Assembly: GCF_021538895.1 (NCBI RefSeq)
Contig: NZ_JADDRL010000007.1
Span: 87,459 to 151,458, forward strand
DNA length: 64,000 nt
Direction: 5' to 3'
Origin: Streptomyces olivochromogenes
GTDB lineage: Bacteria; Actinomycetota; Actinomycetes; Streptomycetales; Streptomycetaceae
Below the pieces are notes generated by a model that made no database searches, was not told the origin of the DNA, and saw nothing but the letters and a program-made list of their open reading frames with translations. Positions within the stretch are counted from its first letter, which is position 1. Every line of letters starts with the position of its first letter. Of the stretch, positions 7,903 through 15,724 are shown one piece after another. The translations under genes were made by a program, and so were the position numbers.

Positions 7903-9869
7903 CCGACGACCAGCACGGGGACGGCACGTCGCGGGGGCGCTGGGATCCGCTGCCCCAGGGCGACTACGACGACGGCGCCACCGCCTTCGTGAAGCTTCCG
8001 GAGGGCGGCATCGACGCCCTCCTGGCCGCCGACAGCCCGCTCGCCGCGCCCGGCCACGGGTACGTGCCGCCGCAGATAACGGTGGCTCCCGCCACGAACG
8101 CCGGGACCGATCCGGCGGCCACGGGCACCTGGACCATGCCGGCCGACGGCACCCAGTGGCCCGACCCGAACGCCGTGCCCCAGGACGCGGGCGCGGACGA
8201 CCGGTTCACGTACCACCCCGCCGCCACCCAGCAGTGGACCTTCGAGGAGCCCCCGCCCGCGCCGGCGCCCGCCCCCGGCCACGACGTGACCGGCCAGTGG
8301 TCCATCCCCGTCGCGGGCGGCGACCTTCCGGACGAATCGGGCGAGTTCACCACGTCCTCGCTGGTCGAGCAGTGGGGCGGCACCCCGCCGGCCACCCTCC
8401 CCGGCGGCGCGTCCGCGCCCTGGGCGACCGAGCCGGCGGACCGGTCCTGGGACCACCGGCAGACGGGTCCGGGGACCGAGTCCGAAGCGCCGGCGGGACA
8501 CCCGCGCGCGGGCGGACAGCCGGCGGACACACGGCCGGGCGAGGCCCGGACCCAGGAACACGCGCCCGCATCGGGCGCCGACCGCCCCGGCACCGGCGCC
8601 CCGTTCGCGGGCGGCTACCCGGAACCGCCGACCGACGGCGACACCGGGACGCTCTCCGGGCACGCCACCGGGACGATGCCCGGGCACGACACCGGCACCT
8701 CGGCCGGGCAGGGCCACGACACGTTCGCCGGGCGGAGCCACGACACGCTGGGCGGCCGGGGTTCCGAGACGCTGGGCGGCCAGCGGCACGACACGCCGGC
8801 CGCGCAGAGCCACGACACCTTGGCCGGACGCGGTTCCGACACGCTGGGCGGCCGGGGTTCCGACACCCTCGCCGGGCGGAGTCACGACACGCCGGCCGGG
8901 CAGAGCCACGACACTCTGGCGGGGCAGGGTCACGACACCCTGACCGGGCGGAGCTCCGACACCTTGGCCGGACGCGGAGCCGGCGTCGTCGCCGGGCACC
9001 CCGTGCACGAGGCGGACGCGGCGCGCGAGCCGGCCGAAGACGCCGAGTCGGGCGAGGCGTTCGCGGCGAGGGAGGCCGACGCCGCCCGCGGGGCCGAGGA
9101 GGCCTCTGAGGGGCCCTCTGGGCGCCCCGTGGACCCCGATGCCACCCCGGATGCCGAACTCGCCCCGGAGGCCGGGGAAACGGCTGCGACGGACGCCGAG
9201 TCCGACGACGCGGCGGGCTCCGTCCCGCCGCACGACGACCACCCCCTCGCCGCCTACGTCCTGCGCGTCAACGGCGTCGAGCGCCCCGTCTCCGACGCCT
9301 GGATCGGCGAGTCCCTGCTGTACGTGCTGCGCGAGCGGCTCGGACTCGCCGGCGCCAAGGACGGCTGCTCGCAGGGCGAGTGCGGGGCGTGCAACGTCCA
9401 GGTGGACGGGCGGCTCGTCGCCTCCTGCCTGGTGCCCGCGGTCACCGCGGCCGGCAGCGAGGTCCGTACGGTCGAGGGACTCGCCGTCGACGGACAGTCC
9501 TCGGACGTGCAGCGGGCGCTCGCCAAGTGCGGCGCGGTGCAGTGCGGGTTCTGCGTGCCGGGCATGGCGATGACCGTGCACGACCTCCTGGAGGGCAACC
9601 CGGCGCCGACCGAACTGGAGGCCCGCCAGGCCCTGTGCGGCAACCTGTGCCGCTGCTCCGGCTACCGGGGCGTCCTGGACGCGGTCCAGGAGGTCGTCGC
9701 CGAACGCGAGGCGTCCGCCGCGGCGGACGCCGAGACGGACGCCGACGGGGCACGCATCCCGCACCAGGCAGGTCCCGGAGCCGGCGGCGTCAACCCCTCG
9801 GCGTTCGAGGCACACGGCTCACCCGTCGCGCACGACCGGCACTACGGCCAGGACGGAGGCCAGGCGTGA
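7899..9869 (+). CDS. Molybdenum hydroxylase 2Fe-2S subunit with a 450-residue repeat-bearing N-terminal extension
   Basis: Small electron-transfer subunit, normally about 150-200 residues; here 656. The C-terminal part (about 449-600) is standard. Plant-type ferredoxin cluster: DGCSQGECGACNVQVDG (about 488) and its partner cysteine in LVASCLVP. Second cluster: GAVQCGFCVPGMAM and ALCGNLCRCSGYRG. Residues 1-448 are Pro/Gly/Asp-rich. They include motifs such as TGTWTMPADG and VTGQWSIPVAGGD and, at about 253-356, thirteen 8-residue repeats ending mostly in HDTL or SDTL. GTG 7899 overlaps the previous stop; GTG 9866 of the next gene overlaps this stop. The extension is probably disordered; its role is unknown. 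Confidence 0.88.
   Translation: MTDDQHGDGTSRGRWDPLPQGDYDDGATAFVKLPEGGIDALLAADSPLAAPGHGYVPPQITVAPATNAGTDPAATGTWTMPADGTQWPDPNAVPQDAGADDRFTYHPAATQQWTFEEPPPAPAPAPGHDVTGQWSIPVAGGDLPDESGEFTTSSLVEQWGGTPPATLPGGASAPWATEPADRSWDHRQTGPGTESEAPAGHPRAGGQPADTRPGEARTQEHAPASGADRPGTGAPFAGGYPEPPTDGDTGTLSGHATGTMPGHDTGTSAGQGHDTFAGRSHDTLGGRGSETLGGQRHDTPAAQSHDTLAGRGSDTLGGRGSDTLAGRSHDTPAGQSHDTLAGQGHDTLTGRSSDTLAGRGAGVVAGHPVHEADAAREPAEDAESGEAFAAREADAARGAEEASEGPSGRPVDPDATPDAELAPEAGETAATDAESDDAAGSVPPHDDHPLAAYVLRVNGVERPVSDAWIGESLLYVLRERLGLAGAKDGCSQGECGACNVQVDGRLVASCLVPAVTAAGSEVRTVEGLAVDGQSSDVQRALAKCGAVQCGFCVPGMAMTVHDLLEGNPAPTELEARQALCGNLCRCSGYRGVLDAVQEVVAEREASAAADAETDADGARIPHQAGPGAGGVNPSAFEAHGSPVAHDRHYGQDGGQA
8655..8966 (+). 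repeat. 24-bp tandem repeat coding for 8-residue units
   Basis: Thirteen in-frame, imperfect 24-bp units lie inside the 2Fe-2S subunit gene. Typical peptide units are AGRSHDTL, GGRGSDTL, AGQSHDTL and AGQGHDTL; the first two units are more diverged. Length variation between strains is likely for such an array. Confidence 0.9.
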
Positions 9870-12166
9870 GCAACGACGCCGCCACCGCGGACGCCCCCGA
9901 CGCCCCCGAGGGCCCGCCGCACGGCCTCGGCTCCTCCCTGCCGCCGGCCGACGCCCGCGCCAAGACCGAGGGCACGTTCCCGTACGCGGCCGACCTGTGG
10001 GCCGAGGGCCTGCTGTGGGCGGCCGTCCTGCGCTCCCCGCACCCGCATGCGCGCATCGTGTCCATCGACACCTCCCACGCGCGCGAGATGCCGGGCGTAC
10101 GGGCCGTCGTGACCCACGAGGACGTGCCCGGCACCCCGCGCCACGGCCGGGGCACCCCCGACCGCCCGGTGTTCGCCTCCGAGGTCGTGCGCCACCACGG
10201 CGAGCCCATCGCCGCCGTCGCCGCCGACCACCCGGACACCGCGCGGATGGCCGCCGCGGCCGTCATCGTCGAGTACGAGGTGCTCGACCCGGTGACCGAC
10301 CCGGAGCAGGCCTTCGAGGCCGAACCGCTGCACCCCGACGGCAACCTGATCCGGCACATCCCGCTGCACCACGGCGACCCGGAGGCGGCCGCCGAGATCG
10401 TCGTCGAGGGCCTGTACCGCATCGGCCGCCAAGACCCCGCCCCCATAGGGGCCGAGGCGGGCCTCGCCGTGCCCCGCCCCGACGGCGGCGTCGAGCTGTA
10501 CCTGGCCTCCACCGACCCGCACGCCGACCGCAACTCGGCCGCCGCGTGCTACGGCCTGTCGCCTGAACGGGTGAAGATCGTGGTCACCGGTGTGCCCGGC
10601 GCCACCGCCGACCGCGAGGACCAGGGCTTCCAGATCCCGCTCGGCCTGCTGGCCCTGAAAACCGGCTGCCCGGTGAAGCTGACGGCGACCCGCGAGGAGT
10701 CCTTCCTCGGTCACGTCCACCGCCACCCGACCCTCCTGCGCTACCGCCACCACGCCGACGCCGAGGGCAAGCTGGTCAAGGTCGAGGCGCAGATCCTGCT
10801 GGACGCCGGCGCCTACGCCGACACCTCCGGCGAGGCCCTGGCCGCCGCCGTCTCCTTCGCCTGCGGTCCGTACGTCGTCCCGAACGCCTTCATCGAGGGC
10901 TGGGCCGTCCGCACCAACAACCCGCCCTCCGGCCATGTGCGCGGGGAGGGTGCCATGCAGGTGTGCGCCGCCTACGAGGCGCAGATGGACAAGCTCGCCA
11001 AGAAGGTCGGCCTGGACCCGGCCGAGCTGCGGCTGCGCAACGTCCTCGCGACCGGCGACGTCCTGCCCATCGGCCAGACGGTGACCTGCCCGGCCCCCGT
11101 CGCCGAACTCCTCCAGGCGGTACGGGACTTCCCGCTCCCGCAGCTTCCCAAGGACACCCCCGAGGACGAGTGGCTGCTGCCCGGCGGCCCCGAGGGCGCG
11201 GGCGAGCCGGGCGCGGTGCGCCGGGGCGTCGGCTACGGCCTGGGCATGGTGCACATGCTCGGCGCGGAGGGCGCCGACGAGGTCTCGACGGCGACGGTGA
11301 AGGTCCACGACGGCGTGGCCACCGTCCTGTGCGCGGCCGTGGAGAGCGGCCAGGGCTTCACCACGCTCGCCCGGCAGATCGTCCAGGACACGCTGGGCAT
11401 CGACGAGGTGCACGTGGCGCCGGTCGACACCGACCAGCCCCCGGCGGGCGCGGGCTGCCGCGGCCGTCACACCTGGGTGTCCGGTGGTGCGGTGGAGCGG
11501 GCGGCGAAGATGGTCCGCACGCAGCTCCTGCAGCCCCTGGCGCACAAGTTCGGCATGTCCACCGAACTGCTGCAGATCACCGACGGCAAGATCACCTCGT
11601 ACGACGGCGTGCTGTCGACCACCGTCACCGAGGCGCTGGACGGCAAGGAGCTGTGGGCCACCGCGCAGTGCCGCCCGCACCCCACCGAGCCGCTCAACGC
11701 CGACGGCCAGGGCGACGCCTTCGTCGGCCTCGCCTTCTGCGCGATCCGCGCGGTGGTGGACGTCGACATCGAGCTCGGCTCCGTGCGCGTCGTGGAGCTG
11801 GCCGTCGCCCAGGACGTGGGCCGGATCCTCAACCCGACGCAGCTCGCCGCGCGCATCGAGGCGGGCGTCACCCAGGGCGTCGGCATCGCGCTCACCGAGA
11901 ATCTGCGCACCCCGCGCGGCCTGATCCGCCACCCCGACCTCACGGGCTACGCCCTCCCGACGGCCCTGGACGCCCCGGACATCCGGATCGTCAGGCTGAT
12001 CGAGGAGCGGGACGTGGTCGCCCCCTTCGGCGCGAAGTCGGTCAGCGCGGTCCCGGTCGTGACCTCCCCGGCGGCCATCGCCTCCGCCGTGCGCGCCGCG
12101 ACGGGCCGCCCGGTGAACCGCCTGCCGATCCGCCCGCAGGCGGCGGTGGTGACGACCGGCCAGTGA
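9866..12166 (+). CDS. Molybdenum hydroxylase large (molybdopterin-binding) subunit, xanthine dehydrogenase family
   Basis: Catalytic subunit homologous to XdhB/CoxL. 766 residues. The N-terminal a/b-hammerhead region contains YAADLWAEGLLWAAVLRSPH and HARIVSIDTSHA. The Mo-cofactor region includes VRGEGAMQVCAAYEAQMDK, ESGQGFTTLARQIVQDTLG and AGCRGRHTWVSGGAVERAA. Near the C terminus, where family members have GVGE with the catalytic glutamate, this protein reads GAKSVSAVPVV (about residue 722), so the Glu is absent by my alignment. It may be a divergent subfamily or act on an unusual substrate. It is the third gene of the coupled operon. Confidence 0.88.
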   Translation: MSNDAATADAPDAPEGPPHGLGSSLPPADARAKTEGTFPYAADLWAEGLLWAAVLRSPHPHARIVSIDTSHAREMPGVRAVVTHEDVPGTPRHGRGTPDRPVFASEVVRHHGEPIAAVAADHPDTARMAAAAVIVEYEVLDPVTDPEQAFEAEPLHPDGNLIRHIPLHHGDPEAAAEIVVEGLYRIGRQDPAPIGAEAGLAVPRPDGGVELYLASTDPHADRNSAAACYGLSPERVKIVVTGVPGATADREDQGFQIPLGLLALKTGCPVKLTATREESFLGHVHRHPTLLRYRHHADAEGKLVKVEAQILLDAGAYADTSGEALAAAVSFACGPYVVPNAFIEGWAVRTNNPPSGHVRGEGAMQVCAAYEAQMDKLAKKVGLDPAELRLRNVLATGDVLPIGQTVTCPAPVAELLQAVRDFPLPQLPKDTPEDEWLLPGGPEGAGEPGAVRRGVGYGLGMVHMLGAEGADEVSTATVKVHDGVATVLCAAVESGQGFTTLARQIVQDTLGIDEVHVAPVDTDQPPAGAGCRGRHTWVSGGAVERAAKMVRTQLLQPLAHKFGMSTELLQITDGKITSYDGVLSTTVTEALDGKELWATAQCRPHPTEPLNADGQGDAFVGLAFCAIRAVVDVDIELGSVRVVELAVAQDVGRILNPTQLAARIEAGVTQGVGIALTENLRTPRGLIRHPDLTGYALPTALDAPDIRIVRLIEERDVVAPFGAKSVSAVPVVTSPAAIASAVRAATGRPVNRLPIRPQAAVVTTGQ

Positions 12167-12416
12167 GCCCCCGCGGGCGATCGCGGGAGCCCCCCGTGTC
12201 CGGCGGCGCGTCCGGTGGCGTGTTCGTGCGGGTCACCCTGGGGCGGAACGGATGGGCGTCACCCGGCGTCTTGTGCCGAGGGCCCGTTGTCAGTGGTGCG
12301 GCGTAGTGTTCTGGTCAGTGGGGGACGGCCGCTTCCGACGGGAGGCCGGACGCCGGCCGTGACGTGCCCCGCCGGGGACTGTGCACGACGAGGTACGACC
12401 GAAATCGGGGGGAGCG

Positions 12417-13574
12417 ATGAGCACGACCGACGCCGGTGTCGCGGCGATCACCCTGACCGAGGACCAACTCGGTCTGTACGTCACACACGCGCCGACGCGC
12501 GACCTGCTCACGGGTCCCGGACTGCCCGGCAGCAGCGGCCTGTTGACCTTCGAGCCGCTGCGCACGGCGGGCCTGCGCACCCTCGCGGACGCGACGGACG
12601 GCCCCTCACGGCTGGCGGAGGAGCTGCGCGACCGGCTGGTGATAGGGGAACTGGTCGGCCCGGCGGGCATGCTGCGCGAGGCGGTCCTGCTCGACGGCGG
12701 CACGGGCGAGATCAGCACCGCGCACCTCTTCGCCCCGGACCCGCTGCCTCTCGCGTCGTCCCTGGCGACCCTGCTGCGCTTCGCGGCGGTCACGGAGGAG
12801 CTGGCCGGTCTGCGCGGCCGTTTCGCCTCCTTCGCCGGGCAGTACGGCCCGAAGGTGGCGAGCGAGGTGTCCCGCCGGCTCCTCGCCCTCTTCGAGGAGG
12901 ACGCCGACGGTCGGGTGCCGCCCTACTGGAAGGCGGCCGCGCTGATCCGCCCCCTCGCCCTGGCCGCGGGCCCCGGCGGGGACTTCGGCCTGACCCTGGA
13001 CGTCCCGGCCCGCCTCCTGGACCAGGAGTTCGGACAGGGCCGGGTGGCCCGCTTCGAGGACGTCGACTTCCCGGCCACGCTCACCCACGAGCCGACCCGC
13101 CGCTTCCTGCGCGAGACCGGCCTGCCCGAGGACGCGGTCCTCTTCCGGCTGGACACGGACGTCCCCCTGCCGACCCTGACGGAGTACTACGAGGACGAGC
13201 GAGCCGGCGAATACCCCCTGGACGCCCTCCCGGCCCACGCCGACCACCTCATACGCCTCGGATACCTGGTCGAGGACAACAGCCTGGTGGTCGACGGCAG
13301 GACCGGCGCCGTCCTGAACTTCAGCGAGCCCGAGGCGAGCCTGAACCCCCTCAACACGGACGTCTCCACGCTCGCGTACACGCTCTGGCTCCTGCACCAC
13401 GAGCGCACGATCGACGCCCACCTGGGCCATGAGCTGACCACCGAGGCCTACGCCCAGCTGGCCGCCACGATGCTCCACACCCTGGTGGCCGTCGACCCCA
13501 CCGCCGCGACGACGGACGCCGCGTGCCACTACTGGACGGAGACCTTCCAGGACGAGGCGGGCGGCGTCCTGTGA
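12417..13574 (+). CDS. Double SUKH-4-like immunity-family protein
   Basis: 385 residues. The C-terminal half (FEDVDFPATLTHEPTRRFLR, then LDTDVPLPTLTEYY and GYLVEDNSLVVDGRTGAVLN) matches the SUKH-4 pattern of antitoxin/immunity proteins as I remember it. The N-terminal half starts similarly (TLTEDQLGLYVTHAPTRDLL), suggesting two modules. SUKH proteins usually neutralise secreted or contact-dependent toxins, but no toxin gene is adjacent, so the role is open. The start ATG 12417 has GGGGGGAG upstream. Its 3' end overlaps the convergent merR-type gene by 46 bp. Confidence 0.75.
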   Translation: MSTTDAGVAAITLTEDQLGLYVTHAPTRDLLTGPGLPGSSGLLTFEPLRTAGLRTLADATDGPSRLAEELRDRLVIGELVGPAGMLREAVLLDGGTGEISTAHLFAPDPLPLASSLATLLRFAAVTEELAGLRGRFASFAGQYGPKVASEVSRRLLALFEEDADGRVPPYWKAAALIRPLALAAGPGGDFGLTLDVPARLLDQEFGQGRVARFEDVDFPATLTHEPTRRFLRETGLPEDAVLFRLDTDVPLPTLTEYYEDERAGEYPLDALPAHADHLIRLGYLVEDNSLVVDGRTGAVLNFSEPEASLNPLNTDVSTLAYTLWLLHHERTIDAHLGHELTTEAYAQLAATMLHTLVAVDPTAATTDAACHYWTETFQDEAGGVL

Positions 13575-13939
13575 CCGTCGGTCGCGTCGTCCGCCCGTAG
13601 CGGGCACCCGGTACCGACCCGCGCACCGAGCTCGTCCCGCAGGGCGGCGAGTTCGGCCATCCGCTCGTCGATCACCCGGATCTTGTCCTCGAACAGTGCC
13701 GACAGCGCCGTGGCGGAGTCCGGCGCGTCCCGCAGTTCCGCACCGTGCCGGGCGATCTCGGCCAGCGAGAAGCCGAGGGCCTGGGCGGTGCGGACGTACA
13801 GCAGCCAGGGCACCGTTTCCGGCGGAAAGTCGCGGTAGCCGTTGGCCAGCCGCCGCCCCTCGACGAGGCCCACCTTCTCGTAGAAGCGAAGGGTGTCCCT
13901 GGTCATCCCGGTCTGCTCGGCCAGCTCACCGATACGCAT
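13529..13939 (-). CDS. MerR-family transcriptional regulator
   Basis: 136 residues. N-terminal winged HTH: MRIGELAEQTGMTRDTLRFY then EKVGLVEGRRLANGYRDF, followed by the coiled-coil dimer helix around ALSALFEDKIRVIDERMAEL. A cysteine lies near the C terminus (RVGTGCPLRA), but there is no clear metal-binding CXn pattern, so the inducer is unknown. It is divergent from the membrane protein gene at 14002, across a promoter with MerR-type geometry. Its C terminus overlaps the SUKH gene end. Confidence 0.88.
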   Translation of the reverse strand: MRIGELAEQTGMTRDTLRFYEKVGLVEGRRLANGYRDFPPETVPWLLYVRTAQALGFSLAEIARHGAELRDAPDSATALSALFEDKIRVIDERMAELAALRDELGARVGTGCPLRADDATDGHRTPPASSWKVSVQ

Positions 13940-13961
13940 GATCCCCCGTCGGATCGTGGGC

Positions 13962-13993
13962 TTGACCTTGGACAGTACTCCAGTGTTTAGCGT
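13962..13993 (+). promoter_or_regulatory. MerR-type promoter/operator between the merR-like gene and the membrane protein gene
   Basis: The -35 TTGACC (13962-13967) is followed after 18-20 bases by a TTTAGC/TAGCGT -10, longer than normal as in MerR-controlled promoters. The spacer holds an imperfect dyad ACCTTGGA-n6-TCCAGTGT (6 of 8 pairs). Predicted transcription begins within a few bases of GTG 14002, so the mRNA may be leaderless. Confidence 0.6.
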
Positions 13994-14001
13994 CGGGCGT
14001 C

Positions 14002-14436
14002 GTGAACCGACTCCTTTCGCCTTCCCGTCCCGCCTACCTCCGCCTCGTCCGGGCCAGCGCCTGGTACGACCTGGTCGTCACCGCCGGTTTCGCGACACCG
14101 TGGACCTACGCGCTGCTGCACGACGCCCTCTCCTCCCTGGGCGAGGCCACCGGCCTGGGCACCCTGCCCGCCCTCGACCCGATGCAGACCCTCTACGCGA
14201 ACCTGATGGGCTCGGTCGTGGTGATCTGGTCCCTCCTGCGGATCACCCGCCCCCTCCCCGTCCACGGCCTCTACGACGGCGCCGCCCGCACCCTCTTCGC
14301 CCTGTGGCAGGCCTACGCCCTGACCACCCAGGGCCTCCCCGCCCTCCTGTGGCCCTTCTTCGCACTGGAGACAGCCTTCGGGGCCGCCCAACTCGTCCCG
14401 TGGTTGCGTCAGAGGGACTGGAGCAGTGCTGTGTAG
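14002..14436 (+). CDS. Small integral membrane protein controlled by the divergent MerR regulator
   Basis: 144 residues with about four predicted membrane segments: around ASAWYDLVVTAGFATPWTYA, NLMGSVVVIWSLLRI, TLFALWQAYALTTQGLPAL and PFFALETAFGAAQLV. Family not recognised. GTG 14002 lacks a ribosome site, consistent with a leaderless transcript. The intergenic arrangement makes it the likely target of the MerR protein. Its end overlaps the convergent ABC ATPase gene by 28 bp. Confidence 0.7.
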   Translation: MNRLLSPSRPAYLRLVRASAWYDLVVTAGFATPWTYALLHDALSSLGEATGLGTLPALDPMQTLYANLMGSVVVIWSLLRITRPLPVHGLYDGAARTLFALWQAYALTTQGLPALLWPFFALETAFGAAQLVPWLRQRDWSSAV

Positions 14437-15140
14437 GCTCCTTCCGCGCTCCTGCCCTCGGCCGTTCCCGCGGGGGTGTGGGACAGGAACTCGGCGGTCG
14501 TGCCGCTGAGCACCAGCCGTCCGGACGCCAGGATCGACACGTGGTCCGCCTCCTTGGCGAGATCGGCCACGTCGTGGGTGGACATCAGGACGCTCACGTC
14601 CTGTTTCAGGCTCGCCAGCAGGTCCCGGAAGACGCGGCGCTGACGCGGGTCCATGCCCGCCGTCGGCTCGTCCAGGAGCAGTACGCGCGCCTCGTGCACG
14701 AGGGCACAGGCCACGCCGACCCTGCGCAGTTGCCCTCCGGAGAGCCGGTCCGTCCTTTCCCTCGCGTTTCTGCCCATCTCCACACGGGCCAACGCCCGGG
14801 GTGCTTCGTCCCAGGCGGTGCGCCGGTTCATCCCCTTCAGCCACCCCGCGTAGGCGACGTACTCCCGCACGGTGAGTGAGGGCAGCGGGGTGATCGTCTG
14901 TGGCATCCAGGCCACCGCACGGCGGTAGTCCTTGGACCGCGCGGAGATGCCGTCGAGCGTCACCGTCCCCTTTCGGGGGGAGGTGACCCCCGCGGCGAGC
15001 TTCAGCAGGGTCGACTTTCCGGCGCCGTTGGGCCCGAGCAGGATCGTCAGTCCGCCCGGCAGCCGGTAGTCGAAGTCCGAGAGCACGGGACGCCGACGGC
15101 GGCCGTACCCATAGCTGCAGGATTCCAGTACGACGGTCAT
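14409..15140 (-). CDS. ABC transporter ATP-binding protein
   Basis: 243 residues; powers the two membrane proteins encoded just upstream. Walker A is LGPNGAGKSTLLKLAAG (about 36), the signature LSGGQLRRVGVACAL, Walker B ARVLLLDEPTAGMDP and the switch histidine in LMSTHDVADLAKEADHV. It resembles exporter-type (drug/bacteriocin, CcmA-like) ATPases. ATG 15140 overlaps the preceding stop (ATGA). It is last in a four-gene unit headed by a secreted protein gene, so export of, or protection against, that protein is the natural guess. Confidence 0.88.
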   Translation of the reverse strand: MTVVLESCSYGYGRRRRPVLSDFDYRLPGGLTILLGPNGAGKSTLLKLAAGVTSPRKGTVTLDGISARSKDYRRAVAWMPQTITPLPSLTVREYVAYAGWLKGMNRRTAWDEAPRALARVEMGRNARERTDRLSGGQLRRVGVACALVHEARVLLLDEPTAGMDPRQRRVFRDLLASLKQDVSVLMSTHDVADLAKEADHVSILASGRLVLSGTTAEFLSHTPAGTAEGRSAEGAYTALLQSL

Positions 15141-15724
15141 GCGGACCTCCGAGCGAAGATGAGATGTGCGCCGATCCCGGCGGCGAGCATCAGTGCGGCG
15201 CCGGCGGTGGCGTACCAGGTGTGGGCCGGTTCGAGCAGCACGGTCCACGGATACGGATCGTTCGGGCGGCGCAGACCGAACATGACCACCAACAGCGGCC
15301 ACACCGCCGGCATCAGCACGGCGGAGCTGCCGAAGAGGGCGCCGCACAGCAGGGTGAGTCCCACCAGGAAAGCGGTGTTGCGGCCCAGGGACTCGGCGGC
15401 ACGGGAACCGGTCGCGGCTGCCACGGCGGAACCCACCGGGGAGGTGAGCGCGACGACGCCGAGCGCGAGCAGAGCGTCGTACCCCCGCACCCACCGGGTT
15501 CCCGAGTCCTCCGCCGAGCCGAACCGTGATCCGAGGCAGTTGAACAGGATCGCCGCCGGTACGAGCGGCACGAAGATCATGGCCTGCACCCCTTCCGAGG
15601 TGCCCAGCGATATCGACGGCAGGTGAACCGGGCCGTCCTGGACGACGGCGGCCAGCAGGAGGAACAACAGGAGTCCGGCCGGCAGGTGAGTGTGCACCCG
15701 CCGCGCCTTGAGCCACCAGGTCAT
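15137..15724 (-). CDS. Integral membrane protein of the ABC unit, probable permease subunit
   Basis: 195 residues with about five hydrophobic segments: LPAGLLLFLLLAAVVQDG, MIFVPLVPAAILFNCLGS, ALLALGVVALTSPVGSAVAA, AFLVGLTLLCGALFGSSAVL and ATAGAALMLAAGIGAHLIFA. Family not recognised. Both ends overlap neighbours by 4 bp (ATGA), which indicates stoichiometric translation with the 425-residue protein and the ATPase. Confidence 0.75.
   Translation of the reverse strand: MTWWLKARRVHTHLPAGLLLFLLLAAVVQDGPVHLPSISLGTSEGVQAMIFVPLVPAAILFNCLGSRFGSAEDSGTRWVRGYDALLALGVVALTSPVGSAVAAATGSRAAESLGRNTAFLVGLTLLCGALFGSSAVLMPAVWPLLVVMFGLRRPNDPYPWTVLLEPAHTWYATAGAALMLAAGIGAHLIFARRSA

Noticed and set aside
8655..8966. 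24-bp repeats considered as a CRISPR array
   Set aside because: Units are contiguous, in frame and code for octapeptides; no spacers.
7515..9815. Very long minus-strand open frame opposite the 2Fe-2S gene
   Set aside because: Antisense shadow of a GC-rich gene, with Arg/Gly/Val-rich composition and no domain.
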